Numbered from the stretch's first letter, positions 22,293 through 32,701 are shown. The stretch is 54,457 bases of DNA from Actinobacillus ureae ATCC 25976 (GCF_000188255.1 NZ_GL831081.1:282746-337202), one strand, 5' to 3'. The notes: generated by a model from the sequence alone, not told the origin. Made by a program: numbers and translations.

Positions 22293-23708
22293 TTATTGAA
22301 GGATTAAGTAGAAGTTTGAATTACCGCGTAGAATATTTAATGCGATAACTGAAGGCTTCGAACCTAACACTTCACGTAATTGTTTGATGCTGTCTACTTT
22401 GACACGGTTTACACCAACGATAATATCGCCTTCCGCGAGGCCTCGGTTTTCAGCAATCGAACCTTTAGTTACTTTTGCAATTTCGATACCTTTTACACCG
22501 TCTTTATCAATGTTTGCAAATTCGGCGCCTTTTAATGCAGGAATAACGTCTTTTGTGGTTGATTTTGTCGCATTTTTACTGTTTTTTGCCGTATTGTCAG
22601 TACTGTCCGATTGAAGCGTTACTTTCGCTTTTTCTTCTTTTCCGTCACGTAAGTACGTTAGTTCAATTTCCTTGCCCGAGCCTGAAGTCGCTACTTTGGC
22701 TCGTAATTCGCTGAAGCTATTGATTTTTTTGCCGTTTAATTCGGTAATCACATCACCTGCTTTTAAACCAGCTTTCGCAGCGGCAGAATCAGCTAAAACT
22801 TCACTTATGAATGCGCCTTTTTGTGCATCAATTTTGAATTCTTTTGCCAGATCAGCATTTAATTCGCCACCTTTAATACCTAACATACCGCGTTTTACTT
22901 CACCAAATTCAATGATTTGTTGCACGAGGCTGTTTGCCATATTACTCGGAATCGCAAAAGCAATACCGGCATTACCACCGCTTGGCGAAATAATCGCAGT
23001 ATTAATACCGATTAACTCACCATTTAAATTAATTAACGGGCCACCCGAGTTACCTTGGTTTACTGCTGCATCCGTTTGAATATAGCTTTCGTAACCTTCG
23101 TCTGAATTACCGGTTGAACGCCCTAACGCTGAAATAATACCTGAAGTTACGGTTTGACCTAAACCGAATGGGTTACCGATAGCTACACTGAAATCACCGA
23201 CACGTGACTTATCAGAGTCAGCAAATTTTAATTCAACTAAATTTTTAGGATTTTCAATTTGTACTAAAGCCACATCCGATAGTGGATCTGAGCCTAATAA
23301 TTTCGCTTTAAATTCTCGACCGTCTTCTAATTTAATCGTAATTTTGTCCGCATTTTTAATAACGTGGTTATTCGTAATTACATAACCCTTTTCGGCATTG
23401 ATGATTGCGCCTGAACCTTGCCCACGGAAATTACGCGGTGCACTACGTTCACCAAACATATCAGGGCCAAAGAAAAATTCAAATTCTTCCGGAATATCAC
23501 GACGATAACGGGCTCTTTCTTCCGTTTTTCCTTCTACTGAAATACTAACTACCGCCGGACGAACTTTTTCAATCATAGAAGCTAAACTTGGTAGAGGCTG
23601 ACCTTCAACGGCTGTCGGTAATGTCGCTTGTGCCGTTACTGGAACTGAAAATAAACCGAGACCTAATACTAGTGAAGCTAAGATCGATTTTTTCATTACT
23701 TTATTCAT
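22293..23708 (-). CDS. degP: DegP/DegQ-type periplasmic serine protease and chaperone
   Basis: An HtrA-family protease that degrades misfolded envelope proteins. The 471-residue protein has a signal peptide ending near VTAQA, the catalytic triad in order (His in VITNNHVI, Asp in SDPLSDVAL, Ser in GNSGGPLI), and two PDZ domains (about 275-360 and 385-465, with RGMLGIKG at the start of the first). It lacks the long Q-linker insertion seen in some DegP proteins, so it could equally be named DegQ. AAAAGGATAAA precedes the ATG at 23708. The 5' leader contains two inverted repeats. Confidence 0.93.
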   Translation of the reverse strand: MNKVMKKSILASLVLGLGLFSVPVTAQATLPTAVEGQPLPSLASMIEKVRPAVVSISVEGKTEERARYRRDIPEEFEFFFGPDMFGERSAPRNFRGQGSGAIINAEKGYVITNNHVIKNADKITIKLEDGREFKAKLLGSDPLSDVALVQIENPKNLVELKFADSDKSRVGDFSVAIGNPFGLGQTVTSGIISALGRSTGNSDEGYESYIQTDAAVNQGNSGGPLINLNGELIGINTAIISPSGGNAGIAFAIPSNMANSLVQQIIEFGEVKRGMLGIKGGELNADLAKEFKIDAQKGAFISEVLADSAAAKAGLKAGDVITELNGKKINSFSELRAKVATSGSGKEIELTYLRDGKEEKAKVTLQSDSTDNTAKNSKNATKSTTKDVIPALKGAEFANIDKDGVKGIEIAKVTKGSIAENRGLAEGDIIVGVNRVKVDSIKQLREVLGSKPSVIALNILRGNSNFYLILQ

Positions 23709-23747
23709 TTATATTTATCCTTTTTTGTGTCAAAAAATTCAACGAGC

Positions 23748-23801
23748 TTCAAAGGTAGCTCGTGTCCATTCAGACCACCTAATTTGGTGGCGGTTCCTTC
23801 A
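23748..23801 (-). promoter_or_regulatory. Two hairpins in the degP leader
   Basis: On the minus strand GCCACCAAATTAGGTGG folds as CCACC-AAATTA-GGTGG, and a second pair CGAGCT/AGCTCG follows, with six T residues shortly after it. They lie 40-95 bases before the degP start. Confidence 0.4.
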
Positions 23802-23975
23802 AAAAGCAAGTGTCTAGCTAAAAAATAATCAATTACTTATGCAAAAGTTTATTAAAAATGGTTATTAAATTGTACATTTTCTGTCAAAAGTTAAAAATCC
23901 TTTGACTTTATGTGGCGGTTAATAGAGTATTGCCAACCATTTTATGTTTTATATAAATTACTAAAGAAAATTCCA

Positions 23976-24779
23976 ATGCGAGATAATGAATACTTAGTTG
24001 AAGTGAAAAACCTCACCTTTAGTCGGGGTGAAAGGGTGATTTATGACAACTTAAATCTGCGGGTGCAGAAAGGTAAAGTTACCGCGATTATGGGGCCGTC
24101 AGGAATTGGTAAAACGACTTTACTCCGCTTAATCGGCGGGCAGATTATTCCTGAAAAAGGGCAGATATTATTTGATGGCGAAGATGTATGTAAAGTGTCC
24201 AATAAAAAGCTTTATGAAATTCGTCAGCGTATGGGTATGTTATTTCAATCAGGGGCATTATTTACTGATTTATCTACCTTCGATAATGTTGCCTTCCCTA
24301 TTCGTGAACATACAAGATTACCGGAAGCATTAATTAGAAAACTAGTGCTAATGAAGTTAGAATCGGTTGGGTTACGCGGTGCAGCGCAATTAATGCCGGC
24401 GGAACTTTCGGGCGGAATGGCGCGGCGAGCGGCGTTAGCGCGAGCAATAGCACTGGATCCTGAATTAATTATGTATGATGAACCGTTCACCGGACAAGAT
24501 CCGATTAGTATGGGCGTAATTGTCGAGTTAATCAGAAAACTCAACCAAGCATTAAATTTAACGTCAATTGTGGTTTCACATGATGTAACGGAAGTGCTGA
24601 GTATTGCTGATTATGCTTATATTGTAGCGGATAAGCGCGTGATTGCTGAAGGTACGCCGGAAGCATTGATGGCAAGTCAAGATCCACAAGTGGTTCAGTT
24701 CTTAGCAGGTAAAGCAGATGGTCCGGTTCGTTTCCATTATCCGGCTAAAGAATATACGGAGGAGCTATTCAGTGATTAA
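23976..24779 (+). CDS. mlaF: Phospholipid ABC transporter ATPase MlaF
   Basis: MlaF powers the MlaFEDB complex, which moves phospholipids between the outer and inner membranes to keep the outer leaflet lipid-asymmetric. It shows Walker [24 protein letters not shown] (the signature form typical of MlaF) and Walker [15 protein letters not shown]. The 267-residue product from 23976 has the usual length; the frame extends upstream to 23910 without a better start. It overlaps the next gene by eight bases. Confidence 0.95.
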   Translation: MRDNEYLVEVKNLTFSRGERVIYDNLNLRVQKGKVTAIMGPSGIGKTTLLRLIGGQIIPEKGQILFDGEDVCKVSNKKLYEIRQRMGMLFQSGALFTDLSTFDNVAFPIREHTRLPEALIRKLVLMKLESVGLRGAAQLMPAELSGGMARRAALARAIALDPELIMYDEPFTGQDPISMGVIVELIRKLNQALNLTSIVVSHDVTEVLSIADYAYIVADKRVIAEGTPEALMASQDPQVVQFLAGKADGPVRFHYPAKEYTEELFSD

Positions 24780-25548
24780 TTTTATTAGTAGCATCGGTTC
24801 TTCTGTGATTAGTTTTATACGAGCGTTTGGGCGAGCAACCTTTATGTTGTTTGGCGCATTGATCGGCAAACCGCAATTTCGTAAGCATACACCATTATTA
24901 ATTAAGCAATTATATGTGTTAGGGGTTCAGTCTCTACTCATTATTATGCTGTCAGGCTTATTTATCGGTATGGTATTAGGCTTGCAAGGTTATGTGGTAT
25001 TAGTCGATTTTGCAGCCGAAACCAGTTTAGGTACGCTTGTTTCATTATCGTTACTAAGAGAATTAGGGCCTGTAGTAACAGCACTTCTTTTTGCTGGGCG
25101 TGCAGGTTCGGCGTTAACTGCAGAAATCGGTTTAATGAAAGCAACGGAACAGCTATCAAGCCTTGAAATGATGGCAGTTGATCCGCTAAGACGAATTATT
25201 GCACCACGTTTTTGGGCTGGTGTGATTTCTATGCCTATTTTAGCGGCAATTTTTACCGCAATCGGCATCTGGGGCGGTTCGCTAGTTGGTGTCGATTGGA
25301 AAGGTGTTGATGGTGGTAGCTTTTGGTCGGTAATGCAAAACTCGGTAGATTGGAGCGATTTAATTAACGGCTTCATTAAAAGTATTATTTTTGCTTTTGC
25401 CGTAGTATGGATTGCATTATTTAACGGTTATGACTCTGTTGCAACTTCAGAAGGTATTAGCCAAGCAACAACAAGAACCGTGGTGCACGCTTCATTAGTT
25501 GTGCTAGGACTTGATTTTATTTTGACCGCTATCATGTTCGGTGGTTAA
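24772..25548 (+). CDS. mlaE: Phospholipid transporter permease MlaE
   Basis: The inner-membrane permease of the Mla system. I place the start at GTG 24772, which has ACGGAGGAG nine bases upstream and overlaps the end of mlaF; the open frame extends a little further upstream but inside mlaF. The 258 residues have about five to six membrane segments and the MlaE-family stretch [20 protein letters not shown], followed by [21 protein letters not shown], both strongly conserved in the family. Confidence 0.95.
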   Translation: MINFISSIGSSVISFIRAFGRATFMLFGALIGKPQFRKHTPLLIKQLYVLGVQSLLIIMLSGLFIGMVLGLQGYVVLVDFAAETSLGTLVSLSLLRELGPVVTALLFAGRAGSALTAEIGLMKATEQLSSLEMMAVDPLRRIIAPRFWAGVISMPILAAIFTAIGIWGGSLVGVDWKGVDGGSFWSVMQNSVDWSDLINGFIKSIIFAFAVVWIALFNGYDSVATSEGISQATTRTVVHASLVVLGLDFILTAIMFGG

Positions 25549-25566
25549 TTCACAAAGGAAAAGACA

Positions 25567-26091
25567 ATGCGTCAATCAATTAAATATGAATTTTGGGTGG
25601 GCTTATTTGTATTACTTGGCTTAGCGGCTTTAGTATTTTTAGGCTTGCGTGTTGCGAATGTACAAGGTTTTACCTCAGAGAAGACTTACACTCTTTACGC
25701 AACTTTTGATAACATCGGGGGACTAAAAGTCCGTGCGCCGATTAAGGTCGGAGGCGTAGTTGTAGGACGTGTTGCTGAAATTAATTTAGATGCACAAACC
25801 TATACGCCTAAAGTAACTTTAGCAGTGAATGAAGATTTTAATAAAATTCCTGATACTAGCTCGCTTTCAATTAAAACATCTGGTCTTCTAGGTGAACAAT
25901 ATATCGCTTTAAATATCGGTTTCATGTTAGAAGGTGAAACGGAGTATATGAAAGAAGGCAGTAGCTTTGCTGATACAAATTCAGCAATGGTGTTGGAAGA
26001 TTTAATCGGTCAGTTCTTATATGGCGATAAAAAATCAGATAAAACTGACGGAGAAAAAGCGGAAGGCGAAACAGAGCCTAAAGCACAATAA
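25567..26091 (+). CDS. mlaD: MCE-domain lipid-binding protein MlaD
   Basis: MlaD is anchored in the inner membrane and forms the hexameric periplasmic ring that receives lipid from MlaC. It has one N-terminal membrane anchor (FWVGLFVLLGLAALVFLGL) and an MCE domain with YATFDNIGGLKVRAPIKVGG and VVGRVAEINLD. The C-terminal tail from about residue 150 is highly charged and low in complexity. AAAGGAAAAGACA precedes the ATG. At 174 residues it is close to the family length. Confidence 0.95.
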   Translation: MRQSIKYEFWVGLFVLLGLAALVFLGLRVANVQGFTSEKTYTLYATFDNIGGLKVRAPIKVGGVVVGRVAEINLDAQTYTPKVTLAVNEDFNKIPDTSSLSIKTSGLLGEQYIALNIGFMLEGETEYMKEGSSFADTNSAMVLEDLIGQFLYGDKKSDKTDGEKAEGETEPKAQ

Positions 26092-26096
26092 TTACA

Positions 26097-26143
26097 CAGT
26101 GATTTTCACTGAGTGATATTTTATTTCGGGTGGGAAGACCACC
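26097..26143 (+). promoter_or_regulatory. Two hairpins in the mlaD-mlaC spacer
   Basis: CAGTGA-TTT-TCACTG (26097-26111) and GGTGG-GAAGA-CCACC (26129-26143) lie in the 71-base gap before mlaC. Neither has a T run, so they look like mRNA-processing or stabilising structures and not terminators. Confidence 0.45.
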
Positions 26144-26162
26144 TTACATTTGGAGATTTTAA

Positions 26163-26801
26163 ATGTTAAAAAACATCAAAAAAGTAATCGTAACTGGTTT
26201 TGTAGCAGTCGCAACATTATTCTCAGCACAAGCATTTGCTGAAACAAGCCCATACGTTTTAATGCAACAAACAGCAGATAAACTCTTTAACGATATTAAG
26301 GCGAATCAAAGTAAAATTAAGGCGAATCCGGAATATTTACGTACCATTGTTCGCAATGATTTAATGCCTCGTGTGCATGTGAAATATGCAGGCCAATTAG
26401 TGTTAGGTAAATCGCTTTCTTCTGCGTCAGAAGCACAACGTGAGCAATTCTTTACTGCTTTCGGTCAATTTATTGAACAATCATACACACAAGTGTTAAC
26501 GCAATACCAAGACCAACAAGTGCAAATTGAAAGCGAGAAACCGGTAGGTGACAAATCTATCGTAAGCATTCGTGTAAATGTGTTATCATCAGGCAACGCT
26601 GCGCCAATCAAATTAGATTTTAAATGGCGTAAAAACAGCAAAACTGGTGAATGGCAAGCATATGATATGGCTGCGGAAGGTGTAAGTATGGTTGCGACCA
26701 AACAAAATGAGTGGAGCGGCGTCTTACGTCAAAAAGGGATTGATGCTTTAACTGCACAAGTTGCGCAATCCGCTAAACAACCGATTACATTAAGTAAATA
26801 A
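26163..26801 (+). CDS. mlaC: Periplasmic phospholipid shuttle MlaC
   Basis: MlaC ferries phospholipids between the outer-membrane MlaA complex and MlaD. The 212-residue precursor has a signal peptide cleaved after AQAFA and the MlaC/Tol-tol-Ttg2 domain with segments YVLMQQTADKLFNDIKAN, LMPRVHVKYAGQLVLGK and WQAYDMAAEGVSMV. TTTGGAGATTTT precedes the ATG. The spacer to mlaD contains two hairpins that may set its level separately from the membrane subunits. Confidence 0.94.
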   Translation: MLKNIKKVIVTGFVAVATLFSAQAFAETSPYVLMQQTADKLFNDIKANQSKIKANPEYLRTIVRNDLMPRVHVKYAGQLVLGKSLSSASEAQREQFFTAFGQFIEQSYTQVLTQYQDQQVQIESEKPVGDKSIVSIRVNVLSSGNAAPIKLDFKWRKNSKTGEWQAYDMAAEGVSMVATKQNEWSGVLRQKGIDALTAQVAQSAKQPITLSK

Positions 26802-26811
26802 TTTTAGTTTT

Positions 26812-27171
26812 ATGAAGCCACAAAAAACATTACAATGGGGCGTTCAGCAGAATAATGAAAGCCTATTTGTAAAATTGTCAGGCGAATTAACTCGAGACAC
26901 GTTGCTTCCGCTTTGGAAGCAACGTGCTTCTTTTTTATCGCCGAAAGGTAACCAACATATCTATTGGGATTTAAAAGATCTTGAGCGTGTTGATTCCGCC
27001 GGTTTTACATTGCTTGCTGAATTGCTCAATCATTATCAGAAACAGACGCCGAACTGGTTAATCAATAGTCCTGAAACAGTGAAAACACTAGCGGAATTAT
27101 TTGATTTATCAGAATGGCTAAATCGGTTTATAGTTTGCGATAAAAGCAAATTATGTTGTGAAAACGCTTAA
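26812..27171 (+). CDS. mlaB: STAS-domain protein MlaB
   Basis: MlaB is the small cytoplasmic STAS subunit that binds MlaF and supports activity of the complex. The 119-residue product has the STAS pattern: VKLSGELTRDTLLPLW, then IYWDLKDLERVDSAGFTLLAELL with the conserved D-S-AG region. It starts ten bases after mlaC. GTTTT before the ATG is not a strong ribosome-binding site, so translation may be coupled. Confidence 0.9.
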   Translation: MKPQKTLQWGVQQNNESLFVKLSGELTRDTLLPLWKQRASFLSPKGNQHIYWDLKDLERVDSAGFTLLAELLNHYQKQTPNWLINSPETVKTLAELFDLSEWLNRFIVCDKSKLCCENA

Positions 27172-27185
27172 GGAATTATAAGCAC

Positions 27186-27446
27186 ATGGAACCAAAACAA
27201 CTCGAAGAAATTTTAAGAAATGCGTTACCGACAGCAGCGGAGATTCATGCGCAGGGTGAGAATTCACATTATGGCGTAATCGTTGTCAGTGATGAATTAG
27301 TACAATTATCAAAAGTAAAACAACAACAAGCGGTATATGCACCATTAGGTGAATATTTTGCAACAAATGCTATCCACGCATTGACGATTAAAGTTTTCTC
27401 GACAGAGCAGTGGAAAAAAGATCGCTTACTTAATATGGTAAGCTAG
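27186..27446 (+). CDS. ibaG: BolA-family protein IbaG
   Basis: An 86-residue BolA/IbaG protein; relatives bind monothiol glutaredoxins through a [2Fe-2S] cluster. Family features are the helix EEILRNALPTAAEIHAQGEN, the strand HYGVIVVSDEL, and FATNAIHALTIKVFSTEQW, where the conserved histidine of BolA proteins lies. It is the last gene of the mla cluster and precedes murA, the same order as in E. coli. Confidence 0.92.
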   Translation: MEPKQLEEILRNALPTAAEIHAQGENSHYGVIVVSDELVQLSKVKQQQAVYAPLGEYFATNAIHALTIKVFSTEQWKKDRLLNMVS

Positions 27447-27477
27447 CCTATTCGATGAATAGTGGATAATGATAGCT

Positions 27478-27520
27478 AAGCGGTCGATTTTGTAAAAAAA
27501 TTTGCAAAAATGACCGCTTG
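27478..27520 (+). terminator. Inverted uptake-signal pair between ibaG and murA
   Basis: AAGCGGTCGATTTT at 27478 pairs with AAAATGACCGCTT ending near 27519, with one bulged base, followed by a T-rich tract. Confidence 0.7.
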
Positions 27521-27521
27521 A

Positions 27522-28850
<1,329 letters not shown>

Positions 28851-28867
28851 TTTGAAATAAATTTAAA

Positions 28868-28908
28868 AGAGCTGTTTTAGAGTATGAATACTTTAAGCAG
28901 CCCTTTTT
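28868..28908 (+). terminator. Terminator after murA
   Basis: GCTGTTTTAGAGTAT pairs, with small imperfections, with ATACTTTAAGCAGC and is followed by CCTTTTT. Confidence 0.75.
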
Positions 28909-28920
28909 GATTAATATTAC

Positions 28921-29259
28921 TTATTGGCTAGCTTTTTTCATCATTTTCTTTTCATGTTTTTTTGACATCATTTTGTCGTCTTTCATCATGTGTTTATCAG
29001 ACATCATTTTGTCGTCTTTCATCATGTGTTTGTCAGACATCATTTTGTCGTCTTTCATCATGTGTTTGTCAGACATCATTTTGTCGTCTTTCATCATGTG
29101 TTTGTCAGACATCATTTTGTCGTCTTTCATCATGTGTTTGTCAGACATCATTTTGTCATCTTTCATCATATGATGAGAATCTTTCATGTCATTTGCATGC
29201 GCGTTAACCATAAGCGCTAAACCCATCATAACAGCTGAAAGTGATACGAATCTTTTCAT
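28921..29259 (-). CDS. MxKDx-type repeat protein, exported
   Basis: A 112-residue protein with a signal peptide (RFVSLSAVMMGLALMVNA, cleavage near AHA-ND). The mature part is almost entirely a 12-residue tandem repeat, MMKDDKMMSDKH, with five to six near-identical copies, and a lysine-rich end. It matches the pentapeptide MXKDX repeat proteins, whose role is unknown; the high Met and His content is compatible with metal (for example copper) binding, which is only an inference. A clear AGGAGA lies before the start. The short upstream region shows no recognised operator. The neighbouring exported rhodanese gene, also on the minus strand, ends at its own terminator before this one. Confidence 0.8.
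   Translation of the reverse strand: MKRFVSLSAVMMGLALMVNAHANDMKDSHHMMKDDKMMSDKHMMKDDKMMSDKHMMKDDKMMSDKHMMKDDKMMSDKHMMKDDKMMSDKHMMKDDKMMSKKHEKKMMKKASQ
28962..29165. repeat. 36-base tandem repeat array inside the MxKDx gene
   Basis: Five to six near-identical 36-base units beginning CATCATTTTGTCGTCTTTCA on the plus strand; the outer copies carry single-base changes (for example GTCATC at 29155). The unit is a multiple of three, so copy-number change alters length without breaking the frame. Confidence 0.92.
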
Positions 29260-29361
29260 ATTAAAGTCTCCTTTTATAAATAATAAGTTGCATACTAAGT
29301 AATAGTAAGTTTCGCTAAATTGGACGTGATGGGATAGGGCTTCTTACAAATTATTTTTTAT

Positions 29362-29395
29362 AAAAAGCAAAAGGCCGCAATAAAAGCGGTCTTTT
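29362..29395 (-). terminator. Terminator after the rhodanese gene
   Basis: AAAAGACCGC and GCGGCCTTTT (minus strand) pair around a seven-base loop and are followed by GCTTTTT. One arm is a partial uptake signal. Confidence 0.75.
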
Positions 29396-29412
29396 GTGCA
29401 GTTTTTTTGCGA

Positions 29413-29787
29413 TTATTTTATGCCTTTACGCAATAAGTCTTGGTAGCCACCGTGGTTTGTCATTTGGCGATAACCCAGTTTTTGTAATTCAGTTAATGCT
29501 ACGTCAGCACGAAGCCCTGAACGGCAGTATAAGTGAATCGGTGCATCTCTATCTTCTGTCAGTTGATGGATTTTTGCACTAATTTGTTCAACCGGAATAT
29601 TGATTGCGCCTTCAATATGTCCTGTAACAAATTCTTCTGCGGTGCGTACGTCAGTCCAAATACCTTGCGCTTTTTTTGCAGCGGCTGATTGGCTGTTTGC
29701 AACTTGTTGATTGCTTTCATTTGCAGATACTGTAATAGGAAGGCTCAATAAAAGTGCAGCAATAAGCGGGAAAGTTGTTTTTAACAT
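29413..29787 (-). CDS. Periplasmic rhodanese-like protein (PspE type)
   Basis: A single-domain thiosulfate sulfurtransferase-like protein of 124 residues. It has a signal peptide (LLLSLPITVSA) and a rhodanese domain with WTDVRTAEEFVTGHIEGAIN and the active-site loop HLYCRSGLRAD, where Cys carries the persulfide. Similar to PspE and GlpE; the export signal favours PspE. The natural acceptor is unknown. It is monocistronic with its own terminator. Confidence 0.88.
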   Translation of the reverse strand: MLKTTFPLIAALLLSLPITVSANESNQQVANSQSAAAKKAQGIWTDVRTAEEFVTGHIEGAINIPVEQISAKIHQLTEDRDAPIHLYCRSGLRADVALTELQKLGYRQMTNHGGYQDLLRKGIK

Positions 29788-29846
29788 AGTGGTAGCTCCT
29801 AGCTTTAATTATAGTCTTTGGTATATATTTATCTAAATATCTTACA

Positions 29847-29856
29847 ACAAGCGGTC
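29847..29856 (+). repeat. DNA-uptake signal sequence (Apl type)
   Basis: ACAAGCGGTC followed by GAATTTT in the intergenic region before ettA. Confidence 0.85.
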
Positions 29857-29950
29857 GAATTTTATGAAAAATTTGCAAATGTAGGAATCCCTATATTTCG
29901 CCCCTGTTTTCAAGTAAAATAGATAAGATTTTTTCTATGAGGAATACATA

Positions 29951-31621
29951 ATGTCAACTCAATTTGTATATACGATGCATCGTGTCGGCAAAGTTGTGCC
30001 GCCGAAGCGTCATATTCTTAAAGATATTTCTTTAAGCTTTTTCCCTGGCGCAAAGATCGGGGTACTTGGTTTAAACGGTGCGGGTAAATCAACGCTATTA
30101 CGTATTATGGCGGACGTGGATAAAGAGTTTGAAGGTGAAGCTCGTCCGCAACCGGGTATTAAAATCGGTTATTTACCGCAAGAACCAAAATTAGATCCGC
30201 AACAAACTGTGCGTGAAGCAATTGAAGAAGCGGTTTCGGAAGTAAAAAATGCGTTAACTCGTTTAGATGAAGTTTATGCGTTATATGCCGATCCAGATGC
30301 GGATTTCGATAAGTTAGCTGCAGAGCAAGCTAACTTAGAAGCAATTATTCAAGCACATGACGGTCACAATCTTGATAACCAATTAGAACGTGCGGCGGGT
30401 GCGTTACGCTTACCGGAATGGGATGCGAAAATCGAACATTTATCGGGTGGTGAACGCCGTCGTGTAGCGCTTTGCCGTTTATTACTCGAAAAACCGGATA
30501 TGTTATTGTTAGACGAACCGACCAACCACTTGGATGCGGAATCGGTAGCGTGGTTAGAGCGCTTCTTACATGACTATGAAGGTACAGTAGTAGCGATTAC
30601 CCACGACCGTTACTTCTTAGATAACGTAGCAGGCTGGATCTTAGAGCTTGACCGTGGTGAAGGTATTCCTTGGGAAGGTAACTATTCTTCTTGGTTAGAG
30701 CAAAAAGAGAAACGTTTAGAACAAGAAGCGGCAGCTGAATCTGCGCGCCAAAAATCGATTGCGAAAGAGTTGGAATGGGTGCGTCAAAACCCTAAAGGTC
30801 GCCAAGCGAAAAGTAAAGCACGTATGGCACGTTTTGATGAGCTTAATTCGGGCGAATATCAAAAACGTAACGAAACCAACGAACTCTTTATTCCGCCTGG
30901 TCCACGTTTAGGTGATAAAGTTATTGAAGTGAGTAACTTAACCAAATCTTACGGCGACCGCACTTTAATTGATGATTTGTCATTCTCAATTCCAAAAGGA
31001 GCGATTGTAGGGATTATCGGTGCCAATGGTGCGGGTAAATCGACCTTATTCCGTATGCTTTCAGGTCAAGAACAGCCTGATTCAGGCTCAATCGTAATGG
31101 GTGAAACCGTTACATTAGCTTCGGTAGATCAGTTCCGTGATTCGATGGACGATAAGAAAACCGTATGGGAAGAAGTATCGAACGGTCAAGATATTCTGAC
31201 TATCGGTAACTTTGAAATTCCAAGCCGTGCTTACGTCGGTCGTTTCAACTTTAAAGGTGTAGATCAGCAAAAACACGTGGGTGAGTTATCCGGTGGTGAA
31301 CGCGGTCGTTTACACTTAGCGAAACTTCTGCAACGTGGTGGTAACGTATTGTTATTAGACGAACCGACCAATGACTTGGACGTTGAAACTTTACGTGCGT
31401 TAGAAAATGCGATCTTAGAGTTCCCTGGCTGTGCAATGGTTATCTCGCACGACCGTTGGTTCTTGGACCGTATCGCAACCCATATTTTAGATTACGGCGA
31501 TGAAGGTAAAGTGACCTTCTATGAAGGCAACTTCTCTGATTACGAAGAGTGGAAGAAGAAAACTTTAGGTGATGCGGCAACGCAACCTCACCGTATCAAA
31601 TATAAACGTATTGCGAAGTAA
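29951..31621 (+). CDS. ettA: Energy-dependent translational throttle protein EttA (ABC-F)
   Basis: EttA is a soluble ABC-F ATPase that binds the ribosomal E site and gates entry into elongation according to the ADP/ATP ratio. The 556-residue protein has two ABC domains: Walker A GLNGAGKST and GANGAGKST, signatures LSGGERRRVALCRL and LSGGERGRLHLAKL, and Walker B LLLDEPTNHLD and LLLDEPTNDLD. Between them lie the EttA arm and the linker with PKGRQAKSKARMARF. GAGGAATACATA lies before the ATG. No membrane partner is adjacent, as expected for ABC-F. Confidence 0.96.
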   Translation: MSTQFVYTMHRVGKVVPPKRHILKDISLSFFPGAKIGVLGLNGAGKSTLLRIMADVDKEFEGEARPQPGIKIGYLPQEPKLDPQQTVREAIEEAVSEVKNALTRLDEVYALYADPDADFDKLAAEQANLEAIIQAHDGHNLDNQLERAAGALRLPEWDAKIEHLSGGERRRVALCRLLLEKPDMLLLDEPTNHLDAESVAWLERFLHDYEGTVVAITHDRYFLDNVAGWILELDRGEGIPWEGNYSSWLEQKEKRLEQEAAAESARQKSIAKELEWVRQNPKGRQAKSKARMARFDELNSGEYQKRNETNELFIPPGPRLGDKVIEVSNLTKSYGDRTLIDDLSFSIPKGAIVGIIGANGAGKSTLFRMLSGQEQPDSGSIVMGETVTLASVDQFRDSMDDKKTVWEEVSNGQDILTIGNFEIPSRAYVGRFNFKGVDQQKHVGELSGGERGRLHLAKLLQRGGNVLLLDEPTNDLDVETLRALENAILEFPGCAMVISHDRWFLDRIATHILDYGDEGKVTFYEGNFSDYEEWKKKTLGDAATQPHRIKYKRIAK

Positions 31622-31630
31622 TACTTGAAT

Positions 31631-31684
31631 AAGCGGTCGGATTTTGGTGAAAATTTGCAAATTTTCTTTGAAATTCGACCGCTT
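31631..31684. terminator. Inverted uptake-signal pair between ettA and dnaQ
   Basis: AAGCGGTCGGATTT (31631 on) and AAATTCGACCGCTT (to 31684) form a long inverted repeat, just downstream of ettA. Confidence 0.65.
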
Positions 31685-31707
31685 GCATCTTTTGATTAGG
31701 AAATAAA

Positions 31708-32481
31708 ATGAGTGAACAACCGATAGTAAGACAGGTGGTGCTGGATACCGAAACAACCGGTATGAGTTTTAGCGGACCACCACAAATTGGACATAATATT
31801 ATTGAAATCGGTGCGGTTGAAGTGATTAATCGTCGCTTAACCGGCCGTACTTTTCACGTTTATATTAAACCGCCACGAGAAGTAGAAGAAGAGGCGATTA
31901 AAGTTCACGGCATTACCAATGAGTTTTTGCAAGATAAGCCTGTGTTTGCCGAAGTTGCGGACGAATTTATTGAATTTATTAAAGGTGCAGAGCTAATCAT
32001 TCATAATGCCCCCTTCGACGTGGCGTTTATGGATCAAGAGTTTTCTTACTTGGAAAACCCTCCGCCGAAGACGGCTGAAATATGCAGTGTGACCGATAGT
32101 CTTGCGGTCGCTCGAAAAATGTATCCGGGCAAGCGTAATAACTTAGATGCATTGTGCGATCGTTTAGGCATTGATAACAGTAAACGTGTGCTTCACGGGG
32201 CGTTACTGGATGCGGAGATTCTAGCTGATGTATTCCTGATAATGACCGGCGGACAGCTGGCGTTATTAGGTGAAGAGGATGCCAGTACGAATCATGAAAA
32301 TATTACAGATCTCGGTTTAGGTACGATAACGAAGTTTGAAACAAGCGGTTTAATTGTGTTACAACTGAGTGAAGAAGAGCAGGCAGCGCATGAAGAATAT
32401 CTCAAACTGATTGATAAGAAATCCAAAGGGAATTGTATTTGGATGCGCCCGAATGAAACGGAATCAGAACAAATTCACTAA
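31708..32481 (+). CDS. dnaQ: DNA polymerase III epsilon subunit (3'-5' proofreading exonuclease)
   Basis: DnaQ proofreads replication as part of the Pol III core. The 257-residue protein has the DEDDh exonuclease motifs: VLDTETTGMSF (Exo I, Asp and Glu), HNAPFDVAFMDQEF (Exo II, Asp), and HGALLDAEILADVF (Exo III, His and Asp). The C-terminal tail after residue 185 is the flexible segment that reaches the alpha subunit. GATTAGGAAATAAA precedes the ATG. Confidence 0.97.
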   Translation: MSEQPIVRQVVLDTETTGMSFSGPPQIGHNIIEIGAVEVINRRLTGRTFHVYIKPPREVEEEAIKVHGITNEFLQDKPVFAEVADEFIEFIKGAELIIHNAPFDVAFMDQEFSYLENPPPKTAEICSVTDSLAVARKMYPGKRNNLDALCDRLGIDNSKRVLHGALLDAEILADVFLIMTGGQLALLGEEDASTNHENITDLGLGTITKFETSGLIVLQLSEEEQAAHEEYLKLIDKKSKGNCIWMRPNETESEQIH

Positions 32482-32538
32482 TTGCTTGATTTATTTGATT
32501 TTAAAATAAGCAAATAAATTCGTTTCGTGAAAAATTAT

Positions 32539-32567
32539 TTGACGCTTTAGCGCAAAATCCGTATTAT
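32539..32567 (+). promoter_or_regulatory. Promoter of the tRNA-Asp pair
   Basis: TTGACG at 32539-32544 and TATTAT at 32562-32567 with an optimal 17-base spacer, followed by a G/C-rich GCGCC, the kind of discriminator seen at stringently controlled stable RNA promoters. Confidence 0.8.
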
Positions 32568-32583
32568 GCGCCTTACCAGTTGC

Positions 32584-32660
32584 GGAGTGGTAGTTCAGCT
32601 GGTTAGAATACCTGCCTGTCACGCAGGGGGTCGCGGGTTCGAGTCCCGTCCATTCCGCCA
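32584..32660 (+). tRNA. tRNA-Asp (GTC)
   Basis: A 77-base cloverleaf with encoded CCA. The anticodon stem-loop CCTGC-CTGTCAC-GCAGG gives anticodon GTC. The acceptor stem GGAGTGG/CCATTCC contains one G-T pair, unlike the second copy. Confidence 0.97.
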
Positions 32661-32701
32661 ATTAATTTTTAATTATTGAATTTAATTCGATAATACCGTG
32701 T

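Noticed and set aside
28962-29165. CRISPR-like repeat
   Set aside because: The 36-base units are contiguous without spacers and are coding.
28907-29220. Plus-strand frames of repeated residues over the MxKDx gene
   Set aside because: They are mirror frames of the 36-base repeat; the minus strand has a signal peptide and AGGAGA.
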